Source of the DNA: JBFJVZ01 sp041623895
GTDB taxonomy: Bacteria; Planctomycetota; Planctomycetia; Pirellulales; Pirellulaceae
Assembly: GCA_041623895.1 (NCBI GenBank)
Contig: JBFJVZ010000432.1
Location: forward strand, 1 to 6,179
Direction of reading: 5' to 3'
Length of the DNA: 6,179 nt
The notes beneath the pieces were generated by a model. That model was not told where the DNA came from and searched no databases. It was given only the letters and a program-made list of their open reading frames with translations. Within the stretch, counting starts at the first letter, position 1. Each line of letters starts with the position of its first letter. Made by a program: the position numbers and the translations under genes. Shown piece after piece: positions 1 through 6,178 of the stretch.

Positions 1-1
1 C

Positions 2-1048
2 GGTGCATTGATGATCGTTCCCGGCGGCTGGTTCATGGAGCGAGATGGGTTTACGGGTAATTCGTACACCGCTGCAGATTTCATGTACCTGAGGATCGCA
101 CGGCGGGCCGTGGCTGCGGGCTTTGTGGTGGCTCGATACGACAATCGAGGTGTTTCCGGCAACGAATTATCCCTGGGACTGGGGGCTGAAAGCAGCGACC
201 CGAAGGCGGATGCAGAGAAATACTTGCACGCTTGTATCGATGCCGAACTCCGACGTAGCGTGACGCCGGAATCGCTGGCTGCCGATGCTGGAGTCGTGTA
301 TCAGCATCTGACGCGGCATGGCGTCGCGAGTCCATCCAATATTGTGGTCTTCGCGCATTCTGAAGGCGGGTTTCATGTGGCGCGACTGATCGCAGCTGAG
401 CGAATCGATCCCAAAGGATTGTTGTTCGCCGCCGTCACTGCTCGCAGTCCAAGCGAATCATTTCGTTGGCAAATGGTCGACCGTTATGTGCAGCAGGTTT
501 TGACTTGGGACGGCAATGGCGATGGCCGGGTCACGAAATCAGACGTGATCGCGGGATACGAATCTTCGATGTTTCCAGCCGTGGGGATCACGGAGCGGGA
601 ATTGTATCCGACGAGCGATTGTTGGCGTGAGGCGAATCTGCGGGAGTACTTTGCCGCGCGATACGAGGCTGAAAAGCGTGCGGCATTGGAAACAGACGAT
701 CATGCTTCGTTTCCGCGGCTTGAGGAAAACGATTTTCAATATGTTGCGGCGAGCTACCGTTGGTGGAAGCAATGGTTTATCGATGACAGGTCGACGCTGG
801 AGTTACTAAGCAAGTACGACGGTCACCTCAGTTTTCATTTTGGCGAGCTTGACAGCCAGATCGCAGTTCCGCTTGATGTTCGGTACATTGATGAATACTC
901 GGTCTCCATGCGGCGTAGACCCAGCGTGGTTGTGCATCGATCGGCAGGACACGCCTTTCGAGTTGGCCAGCCGACTGACGGACCGATGGACAAACAATCG
1001 GAAGACCGGATCGTCGCCGACATCATTGCGATGTTGCGAGCGGAATAA
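2..1048 (+). CDS. alpha/beta hydrolase with EF-hand-like insert, 5' end missing
   Basis: Probable serine hydrolase (esterase or peptidase-like) of the alpha/beta-hydrolase fold; the substrate cannot be told. The frame is open to the window edge, so the first TTG/ATG (8 and 11) are probably internal: the protein already begins in the strand before the oxyanion loop (MIVPGGW). Numbering from position 8: DNRG turn at 45-48, nucleophile elbow AHSEGG with Ser118, probable acid Asp282 (GELDSQ) and His315 (SAGHAF), in family order. Residues 150-265, between elbow and acid, form a long lid-like insert. Within it, residues 168-179 (DGNGDGRVTKSD) fit an EF-hand or dockerin-type calcium loop with acidic or Asn residues at loop positions 1, 3, 5 and 12. 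That loop suggests a calcium-exposed, possibly exported enzyme, but any signal peptide is outside the window. The next gene starts 55 bp downstream. Fold assignment is firm; specificity is unknown. Confidence 0.85.
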   Translation, partial: GALMIVPGGWFMERDGFTGNSYTAADFMYLRIARRAVAAGFVVARYDNRGVSGNELSLGLGAESSDPKADAEKYLHACIDAELRRSVTPESLAADAGVVYQHLTRHGVASPSNIVVFAHSEGGFHVARLIAAERIDPKGLLFAAVTARSPSESFRWQMVDRYVQQVLTWDGNGDGRVTKSDVIAGYESSMFPAVGITERELYPTSDCWREANLREYFAARYEAEKRAALETDDHASFPRLEENDFQYVAASYRWWKQWFIDDRSTLELLSKYDGHLSFHFGELDSQIAVPLDVRYIDEYSVSMRRRPSVVVHRSAGHAFRVGQPTDGPMDKQSEDRIVADIIAMLRAE

Positions 1049-1103
1049 CAATGCCGACGCGTCGTTCCAATGACGGCTGCCCCATCATGAGTAAAGTGAT
1101 TTG

Positions 1104-1631
1104 ATGATTCTGAGCCTGAATGATGACCAGTTCCTGGAGAATCCCGATGAGGCGACAGTTGTTAGCGCAATAAGAAAGCTTGAGATTGAAAACTTTGCGA
1201 TTCTGCGTCGCGGAGATGAAGATTTTGTGCAGACGTATTACAACGATGACGGAACTTTCGAATTGGAGTTTCGTGCCGGTTCCGATGAGGAACATTACCG
1301 AGCAACGGACGAAACCTTGACGAATGAGGATGTTGCCAAGGCATTTGCGGCATATCTGACGGGGCGATCCGATTGGAGCCGCGACTGGAACTGGGAAAAG
1401 CTGGAATTCGACGATGACTTCCAAGGCGATCTGACGAGTGAAAACGCTTACCTGATCAATGGGGAGGAGTACGAGAAGATAGCGGTGGGTAGCGAACGCC
1501 CTGCGATCGATCTGATCCAAGACCGGTGCCCTGGTTGTGCCGCCGCGGCGGGGCAGTATCACGAACCTGGATGTGACTTGGAAGAGTGCCCGTGTTGTCA
1601 CGAGCCGATTTGCCAGTGTGAGTGTGATTGA
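1104..1631 (+). CDS. acidic hypothetical protein with Cys-rich, zinc-binding-like C-terminus
   Basis: 175 residues, function unknown. Residues 1-100 form an acidic domain that ends in a Trp-rich stretch (SDWSRDWNWEKLEF), a pattern I loosely associate with small immunity-like or conserved hypothetical proteins; that is a weak guess. The C-terminal 34 residues hold nine cysteines (142, 145, 157, 162, 164, 165, 170, 172, 174) and two histidines (153, 166). The part reading CPGC, then GQYHEPGCDLEECP, then C, resembles a recurrent bacterial metal-binding tail, so a structural zinc site is likely. There is no signal peptide or membrane segment, so it is probably cytoplasmic. The start is ATG at 1104; a TTG at 1101 is also possible, and an in-frame TAA at 1092-1094 bars anything earlier. 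There is no Shine-Dalgarno site. A longer open frame on the opposite strand (1023-1601) has no protein-like features. Confidence 0.75.
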   Translation: MILSLNDDQFLENPDEATVVSAIRKLEIENFAILRRGDEDFVQTYYNDDGTFELEFRAGSDEEHYRATDETLTNEDVAKAFAAYLTGRSDWSRDWNWEKLEFDDDFQGDLTSENAYLINGEEYEKIAVGSERPAIDLIQDRCPGCAAAAGQYHEPGCDLEECPCCHEPICQCECD

Positions 1632-1670
1632 CGTGGGCGCGGCAGCCTGCCGTAACGAACCCAGATCGGG

Positions 1671-1802
1671 CTAGTGCTTTGTCCAGATTCAATCTTAGGG
1701 GTGGTGGTCGTAGCCGATGTCGCCAGACTTCGGGGTATCTTGGAACGAACCGAATTCTGGCGAATCCGGCTACCCTAAAGTCAAAAGTTGACAGAGCACT
1801 AG
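1671..1802. repeat. 132-bp CTAG-bounded imperfect inverted repeat (MITE-like or palindromic element)
   Basis: Both ends read CTAGTGCT inward. The left arm 1671-1700 matches the reverse complement of 1773-1802 at 22 of 30 positions. The inner arms 1711-1733 and 1750-1772 match at 19 of 23 (shared core TAGCCG...TCGCCAG..TTCGG). A 10-base stretch, GTGGTGGTCG (1701-1710), is present only on the left, and the central loop is 1734-1749. No open reading frame of note lies inside. The structure fits a non-autonomous miniature transposable element or a large REP-like hairpin. It lies exactly between the convergent genes ending at 1631 and 1799, where a transcript from either strand would fold into a long hairpin, so it may also stop transcription. 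The matching was done by eye; copy number elsewhere in the genome is unknown. Confidence 0.75.
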
Positions 1803-3334
1803 CGAATTGTTTGGCTCTTTAAGCTAACACGGACGTCGCGGTCATCCCAGCCATCGTTGCTCCAAACGCTCCGCCCGGGTATCTTCCAACTTCCCGATGG
1901 CGTTGCCGCTGGAATTGCGTCAATCCAGCGCATCGCTTCATTGGCTCCGCGATGAGGAAGCTTCAGGACATAGGCACCCGGGTTGGGATTCCGGCGCAGA
2001 ATCGCGATGTTACCGCCGGCGTAGTTGGTCTTTGTCCCGGCAACTTCGTAGCGCCACACGGGGATCCCTCGGAAGATGCTGATCAAGACACCGGAGCCTG
2101 ACAACAGCAAATCCGCATCGACCCAGGTCGGCGTCCCGCTGCCAAGGTTTTGCCGTGTTTCGATGTCCGCTCGCAAGGCAGCGTCCGGAAGACTCCAGAT
2201 CCGCAGACGCCGGGAATTGACAATTGCCAACGAGTCGGCTTCGTGAGAAAAAGCGACGGCCGGAATAACATTCGACTCCGTCCCAATGCGGCCCAGAGCA
2301 CCGCCGTCTTGTGATCGATACAGGTGCACAGCGCCTTCGACTGGAACGGCCATGAATCGTCGACCGCCAGAGAGAGCGGGTACCGATTTTCCGTGGATGT
2401 CCTCGATCCGATACAAGACCTTGCCCGAGACGATATTGGCTGCGATCAGGGTGCTGTCGACGACGGCCACAAAATGTTCGTCATCAATTAGCTTGGCCCA
2501 TCGCAGATGGGGGAACTGTCCAAGCACTTCGCTACCCGGGAAGGCACGGTAATGGCGAATGAACATACCACCGCGATTCCATCCGCGGCCAATCGCCAGT
2601 TTGCCGCCTTGCCCGAGTGAGTTGTGACCCTCCAGTATCAGCGAGCGATCGCTGGGCGGATGATGATCAAACAACCGCACTCGATCCGGGCTCCGATAGA
2701 GCACTTCCATTTTCGACGTATGGGCATCGAGTCGGACCAGACGATGAACGGGCTCTCGGTCATCCGGATTGGTGATTCCCGCACTGATTGAGATTCCCAA
2801 CGCTGGCTGGCCGGCAGTTCCCACCGGGATTAGTTCAGAGCAGACATCATGCGAGCGCATGTTGCGGAGAGTAAACTGTTGTTCGAGGATCGGGATTTCG
2901 ATCGGAGCGCGGTCGGCTGGAATTGCTGCGGGCAGTGTTGTCGGTGTCGTGGCCGTGTGCGCACGAGAGATTTCTAAGACTGAGTTGTTTTCCGCCGTGC
3001 TCTCAGCGGGCGGAAGATCCAGTGGCGGGAGTGCTTCGACCTCGGGCGGCCTGGGTGCCTTTGAGCGCAGGACGTTCAACTGGGAAGTACCAAATTCTTC
3101 CACGTATTGCCGGTCGTTTTCGCTGAGTTTCTCGATTGGAATCGAGATTCGTTTGCCCTCCGGTGTCAACAAGACAACGGTGTCCGCCTGAACCTGGACC
3201 AAGGTTGCTTTGATCGAATGTTGCCCCGACCAATCGACCCAGACGCGGATCAAGTCGGATCCGCATGCCGGGGACGAGATCGAAACAAAGATCAACAACA
3301 ACAAGGCTGCGGATGCGCGTCGCCAGCGTTCCAT
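1799..3334 (-). CDS. exported SHD1-domain protein with WD40-like propeller region
   Basis: 511 residues from the ATG at 3334. Residues 1-26 look like a signal peptide (MERWRR, then a hydrophobic run ASAALLLLIF, then SSPACGS). A Cys at 24 makes a lipoprotein conceivable, but the lipobox is poor. Residues about 30-81 are an SHD1 (SLA1 homology) domain: VWVDWSGQHSIKATLVQV through PIEKLSENDRQYVEEF. Residues 89-150 are a Pro/Ala/Thr-rich linker. Residues about 155-480 are repetitive beta-rich sequence; one blade is clear at 359-380 (AVAFSHEADSLAI...RLRIW). Role unknown; likely a binding scaffold outside the cytoplasm. A GTG at 3376, only 8 bases after the upstream stop and preceded by AGG, would add 14 residues before the signal peptide; I prefer the ATG. 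It follows the HEAT lipoprotein gene in the same direction. Its TAG stop is part of the CTAG ending the 1671-1802 repeat. Confidence 0.8.
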   Translation of the reverse strand: MERWRRASAALLLLIFVSISSPACGSDLIRVWVDWSGQHSIKATLVQVQADTVVLLTPEGKRISIPIEKLSENDRQYVEEFGTSQLNVLRSKAPRPPEVEALPPLDLPPAESTAENNSVLEISRAHTATTPTTLPAAIPADRAPIEIPILEQQFTLRNMRSHDVCSELIPVGTAGQPALGISISAGITNPDDREPVHRLVRLDAHTSKMEVLYRSPDRVRLFDHHPPSDRSLILEGHNSLGQGGKLAIGRGWNRGGMFIRHYRAFPGSEVLGQFPHLRWAKLIDDEHFVAVVDSTLIAANIVSGKVLYRIEDIHGKSVPALSGGRRFMAVPVEGAVHLYRSQDGGALGRIGTESNVIPAVAFSHEADSLAIVNSRRLRIWSLPDAALRADIETRQNLGSGTPTWVDADLLLSGSGVLISIFRGIPVWRYEVAGTKTNYAGGNIAILRRNPNPGAYVLKLPHRGANEAMRWIDAIPAATPSGSWKIPGRSVWSNDGWDDRDVRVSLKSQTIR

Positions 3335-3384
3335 TGATGTCGTGACAAAACGTCTGGCTAAATTCTGTTGGGCCACGAGAAAGA

Positions 3385-4110
3385 TTACCTCAATTGATTG
3401 CGAATTGATTCGACGAGCCGGGTTGGCTGCTGTTGGACCGATTTCCCCTCCAATGCGGCGATCCAGGCATTGGGTTCATCGCCGTAATTCTTGCCCGTCA
3501 CACGTTTCAGTGATTGAACGGCAAGGTCACGTGTGGCCGGATTGCGATTGTTCAGGGCGATCTTCAAGGAATCCAAAGCAATCGAGCCTTTGTGGTTTCC
3601 GATCGCATCAATTGCTGCGTTGCGGACGTCTTCGTCGGTTTCGGTGCCGGCGGTTGAGGCCAGCAGGCGGGCAGCGGCTTCTTCCTTACGCTGGCCAAGC
3701 GCGCGGCACGCTTCCATCCGGACTTTGACGCTATCATCGTCCAGCCCTTTTTCAATCAAGCGGATAGCATCAGCAGTTTGCAGTTTGCCCGCTGCACTGA
3801 CCGACAGCCGGCGCATTTCCGGACTGGCATCGTTTTCGAGAATTTTGTCCAGATGTTGAGCCCAGAAAGCTTGGCGGTTTTTTGGCATCTGCCCGATCTG
3901 GGCGGATAAATCTGCCAATTGGCTGCGGCGTTCATGGTCGGTGACGCCCAATGCTTCGTCGTCCCGCCATTCGCGCATGGTGAAGTACGGATTGACATTC
4001 TTCAGCGCGTAGAGGGGACCGTCTTGGCAGCCACTGAAGGCACAACTGATGGCCGCGACGCAGAACAAAACGCTGGCGCGAAGCGACTGTGGAGACCTGT
4101 GTTTTGACAT
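3385..4110 (-). CDS. HEAT-repeat lipoprotein
   Basis: 241 residues. The N-terminus is a lipoprotein signal: SLRASVLFCVAAISCAFSGC, lipobox FSGC, with Cys28 as the predicted lipidated residue. The segment after it, QDGPLYALKNVNPYFTMREW, is a motif I associate with short planctomycete HEAT lipoproteins (memory, unchecked). Residues about 95-205 contain three to four HEAT or PBS-lyase-like helical repeats (for example SPEMRRLSVSAAGKL, DDSVKVRMEACRALGQ, DEDVRNAAIDAIGNH, NPATRDLAVQSLKRVTG). The end, GKNYGDEPNAWIAALEGK, looks like the common Tyr/Asp/Trp cap seen after such repeats. It is probably a membrane-anchored protein-binding scaffold; the partner is unknown. The start is well supported by AGGA six bases upstream. 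It is followed in the same direction by the SHD1 gene, probably co-transcribed. Confidence 0.85.
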   Translation of the reverse strand: MSKHRSPQSLRASVLFCVAAISCAFSGCQDGPLYALKNVNPYFTMREWRDDEALGVTDHERRSQLADLSAQIGQMPKNRQAFWAQHLDKILENDASPEMRRLSVSAAGKLQTADAIRLIEKGLDDDSVKVRMEACRALGQRKEEAAARLLASTAGTETDEDVRNAAIDAIGNHKGSIALDSLKIALNNRNPATRDLAVQSLKRVTGKNYGDEPNAWIAALEGKSVQQQPTRLVESIRNQLR

Positions 4111-4116
4111 CCATGT

Positions 4117-4120
4117 TCCT
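4117..4120 (-). promoter_or_regulatory. Shine-Dalgarno site of the HEAT lipoprotein gene
   Basis: AGGA on the minus strand with a six-base spacer (acatgg) before the ATG at 4110. It favours this ATG over the out-of-frame ATG four bases earlier (4115), which lies within the spacer. It is the clearest ribosome-binding site in the window; most other genes here lack one. Confidence 0.5.
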
Positions 4121-4163
4121 GATCAAGAGCGACTTTGCAGGTGGGTTTAACAAACTCGCCAAG

Positions 4164-4181
4164 AAACGACCAAGGTCATTT
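4164..4181. other. 18-bp imperfect palindrome in the gap before the HEAT lipoprotein gene
   Basis: AAACGACC and GGTCATTT flank AA, giving two 8-base arms with one mismatch (G-T wobble in RNA on the minus strand). It lies 54-71 bases upstream of the HEAT gene start and 63 bases after the dehydrogenase stop. It could be a weak hairpin, an operator, or chance. There is no following T-run strong enough to call a terminator, and I could not place a convincing promoter in this 134-bp gap. Confidence 0.25.
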
Positions 4182-4244
4182 TGCAAGAGCACCCTCAGGC
4201 CCGATCCGAAACTTTGCCTGCGAACGAATGTCGATTGGGAAGTT

Positions 4245-5171
4245 TCACGCGCCCGTGTTCCACTTGACTTCGTTTAGCTGGGCCAATGCCAGCATCAAGG
4301 CTTGAGTTCCGTCCTTGGCGTGTCCCTGCGCCACGACGGCTTGATACAACTGGTGAGCCAATGCCAGGCCCGGTAAGGAAAGATTCATGGCGGCGGCTTC
4401 ATCAAGCGCTATGCGCATGTCTTTGATGAAGTGTTCCACAAAGAAACCGGGGTCGAAATCGCCGGCAATCATTCGCGGGGCAAGATTCGAGAGCGACCAG
4501 CTGCCGGCAGCGCCCGAGGAAACACTTTGCAGCACTGTCGGCAAATCCAAGCCGACCTTGTGTGCGTACAACAGACCTTCGCAAACGGCGATCATGCCGC
4601 TGGCAATCAATGTTTGGTTGACCATCTTGGTGTGCTGACCGGCGCCCGGGCCGCCTTGATGAACGATTGTCTTGCCCATCAGTTCCAGCAGCGGCCTGAT
4701 CCGCTGGACCGCGTTCGCGTCACCGCCAACCATAATCGAAAGCGCGGCGTTTCGTGCGCCCGTGTCGCCACCACTGACCGGTGCATCAATCGAGGCGACG
4801 CCTTTGGCGGCCGCGGCCGCGGCGATTTCTTCAGCAAGTGATGGTTGGCTTGTCGTCATGTCAACGATCGTCATCCCCTCGCGAGATCCGGCCAGCACTC
4901 CGTCGTCGCCCAAGATTACGCTGCGAACATCTGACGGGAAGCCGACGATTGTAAAAACGACATCACTGCCTGCCGCAACATCACGAGGAGAATCAGCGAG
5001 CCCGGCGCCGCGGGCGACCAACGCTTCCGCTTTGGCTGCTGTGCGATTGAAGATGGTGGCGCTGTAACCGGCATCCAGGAGATGGCCGCACATGCTGTGT
5101 CCCATCACACCCGTACCAATCCAGCCGATCCGCGTTAATTCTGGGCTGATATCGTTAGACAATTCCACCAC
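4245..5171 (-). CDS. NAD(P)-dependent beta-hydroxyacid dehydrogenase (GarR/HIBADH-like)
   Basis: 308 residues, the usual length. The family reversibly oxidises short 3-hydroxyacids such as 3-hydroxyisobutyrate or glycerate/tartronate semialdehyde. Residues 14-43 are the Rossmann start with GTGVMG (Gly19, 21, 24). FNRT at 41-44 ends the second strand with Asn-Arg rather than Asp, which in this family usually means NADP(H). DAPVSGG at 129-135 is the substrate-binding signature, followed by LSIMVGG. TKMVNQ at 181-186 supplies the catalytic Lys182 and Asn185; Lys250 (FIKD) completes the site. All expected key residues are present. The exact substrate cannot be decided; the DAPVSGG region is compatible with both 2-hydroxy-3-oxopropionate reductase and 3-hydroxyisobutyrate dehydrogenase. 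It probably acts in the cytoplasm. The start is non-ATG: tandem GTG at 5171/5168, or TTG at 5162 (see the ribosome-site entry). Confidence 0.9.
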   Translation of the reverse strand: MVELSNDISPELTRIGWIGTGVMGHSMCGHLLDAGYSATIFNRTAAKAEALVARGAGLADSPRDVAAGSDVVFTIVGFPSDVRSVILGDDGVLAGSREGMTIVDMTTSQPSLAEEIAAAAAAKGVASIDAPVSGGDTGARNAALSIMVGGDANAVQRIRPLLELMGKTIVHQGGPGAGQHTKMVNQTLIASGMIAVCEGLLYAHKVGLDLPTVLQSVSSGAAGSWSLSNLAPRMIAGDFDPGFFVEHFIKDMRIALDEAAAMNLSLPGLALAHQLYQAVVAQGHAKDGTQALMLALAQLNEVKWNTGA

Positions 5172-5173
5172 CT
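5168..5173 (-). promoter_or_regulatory. Shine-Dalgarno-like AGGTGG overlapping the dehydrogenase start
   Basis: The minus strand reads AGGTGGTGGAATTG here. If AGGTGG pairs with 16S rRNA, the well-spaced start would be TTG at 5162 (five-base spacer), three codons inside the GTG start at 5171. The Rossmann fold only begins about residue 14, so either start leaves the enzyme intact. Confidence 0.3.
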
Positions 5174-5248
5174 ATTGAAGTCAGGTCAGGATCCTGGCAA
5201 TTCGAATCTTCCCGGCAATTCGCCGCCGATTGCGTAGGCAAGTGCACG

Positions 5249-5692
5249 CTACCAGCGATGTTCCGGTCGGTCCAGAATCTCACGCAACAAGATTGCTTGC
5301 CGCAAGCCGCCGGGATGTTGCAGAATTTTGATCAGATCACCAGCAACATCACCGGTCAATGCTGGAGCTGCCCCCGAAGATCGTGGTGCGGCAGCCCCAG
5401 AGCGCTTCGCCTTCTTTGCCGCTTCCGCTTGCGCTTTGGCAGCCGCTTTTTTGGCTTCCGCCAACTTTCTCCGTCGTTCCGCCAAGGGGTCTTCGACGAT
5501 TTCGGCGACCAGTACCGGTTCGGGTTCGGGACGAACGATCCGCTCGGCCCGACGGTCGGTGTACTCCGGCTGCGGTCTCCGCGGCGGAGCAGGCTGTCGC
5601 CTCTGTTGGGGCTGCTGTTGTTGCTGTTGAGCAGCTTTCGCTTTACGTCGCTCGGCGGCACGTCGTAAGAAGTCTTCTAAGTCACCAGCCAT
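5249..5692 (-). CDS. small basic protein with conserved-looking ends, encoded next to floA
   Basis: 147 residues, function unknown. The N-terminus MAGDLEDFLRRAAERRKAK is an amphipathic helix. Residues 22-60 are low complexity: a run of six Gln at 22-27, then Pro/Arg/Gln, then PEPEP. Residues 70-98 are a Lys/Ala/Glu-rich helix (LAERRRKLAEAKKAAAK onward) that could form a coiled coil. Residues 99-112 are Ala/Gly/Ser-rich. The C-terminus, from GDVAGDLIKILQHP to REILDRPEHRW, looks folded and conserved. I recall planctomycete proteins with these same ends near flotillin genes, but cannot check. There is no signal peptide or membrane segment. It follows floA by 105 bp in the same direction, so a role at FloA membrane domains is a reasonable guess only. 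The ATG at 5692 is chosen because the conserved-looking MAGDLEDFL starts there; no Shine-Dalgarno site is visible. Confidence 0.75.
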   Translation of the reverse strand: MAGDLEDFLRRAAERRKAKAAQQQQQQPQQRRQPAPPRRPQPEYTDRRAERIVRPEPEPVLVAEIVEDPLAERRRKLAEAKKAAAKAQAEAAKKAKRSGAAAPRSSGAAPALTGDVAGDLIKILQHPGGLRQAILLREILDRPEHRW

Positions 5693-5797
5693 GTTTTGAT
5701 TACGATTCTGAGTTATTGGGAGTTGTGGCTCAGCAGTCGCTTCGCGCGCCCGTTGGGCCAGATCTTTCCGAATTGCGGCTTCCCACTGCCGGGCGGT

Positions 5798-6178
5798 TTA
5801 CGGTTTATTGACTTCGGCAATGTCACGAGTACCGCCCGCCAGGGACTTGCGCATTTCCGTATCGGCACTCACGTTTTGCAGTTTGTAGTAATCAAGGATG
5901 TGCAGTTTGCCGGTCCGGAATGCTTCCGACATCGCTTGGGGAACGGCGGCTTGGGCAAGGACCAGCGACGCGCGGCTTTGCTCGATCTTGGCTTGCATTT
6001 CCTGTTCTTCGGCAACTGCTGCGGCGCGCTTGCCTTCAGCCCGGGCGCGGGCGACTTGCGTGTCCGCTTCCGCCTGATCGGCCTGCAAACGAGCACCGAT
6101 GTTCGCACCGACGTCGATGTCAGCAATGTCGATTGAAACAATTTCAAAGGCGGTTTGCGAGTCAAGTCTTTTGGCGAG
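5798..6178 (-). CDS. floA: flotillin-like protein FloA, C-terminal part only
   Basis: 126 residues of the C-terminal part; the N-terminal membrane hairpin and most of the SPFH domain lie beyond the window end (family length is about 330). FloA proteins (YqfA of Bacillus) sit in the inner membrane and organise functional membrane microdomains. Reading in from the edge, TAFEIVSIDIADIDVGANIGA matches the end of the FloA SPFH region. It is followed by the flotillin Ala/Glu-rich coiled coil (LQADQAEADTQVARARAEG, then EEQEMQAKIEQSRA), then VPQAMSEAFRTGKLHILDYY and NVSADTEMRKSL, in the same order as in Bacillus YqfA (compared from memory). An ATG-like start at 6088 (TTG) is internal. The frame ends cleanly at TAA, so the gene looks intact as far as seen. 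It is the first of five co-directional genes. Confidence 0.92.
   Translation of the reverse strand, partial: LAKRLDSQTAFEIVSIDIADIDVGANIGARLQADQAEADTQVARARAEGKRAAAVAEEQEMQAKIEQSRASLVLAQAAVPQAMSEAFRTGKLHILDYYKLQNVSADTEMRKSLAGGTRDIAEVNKP

Noticed and set aside
1023..1601. 192-residue open frame on the minus strand opposite the Cys-rich gene
   Set aside because: It is longer than the plus-strand frame but shows no domain, motif or sensible composition, and it overlaps the end of the hydrolase gene. The plus frame has ordered Cys/His spacing, so the minus frame is a shadow.
1641..1651. Short hairpin GGCAG-C-CTGCC after the Cys-rich gene as a terminator
   Set aside because: Only four or five base pairs and no T-run; the much larger inverted repeat just downstream is a better candidate for ending transcription.
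1671..1802. CRISPR repeat or riboswitch reading of the inverted repeat
   Set aside because: There is a single copy with no regularly spaced repeats, and it sits at the 3' ends of both neighbouring genes rather than upstream of one.
2769..3191. 140-residue Ser/Gly-rich plus-strand open frame
   Set aside because: It is antisense to the SHD1 domain and Pro-rich linker, and its Ser/Gly richness simply mirrors that region.
3210..3728. 172-residue plus-strand open frame
   Set aside because: It spans the junction of two well-supported minus-strand genes, is Arg/Cys-rich and has no recognisable features; a frame shadow.
5693..5797. Terminator or promoter between floA and the small basic gene
   Set aside because: Only a GCCC-AAC-GGGC stem of four pairs without a T-run is visible, and no convincing -35/-10 pair could be placed.
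5258..5811. Several plus-strand frames rich in Leu, Arg and Cys
   Set aside because: They are complements of the Gln/Ala/Lys-rich coding region of the small basic protein; the Leu and Cys runs come from CAG/GCA repeats read in other frames.
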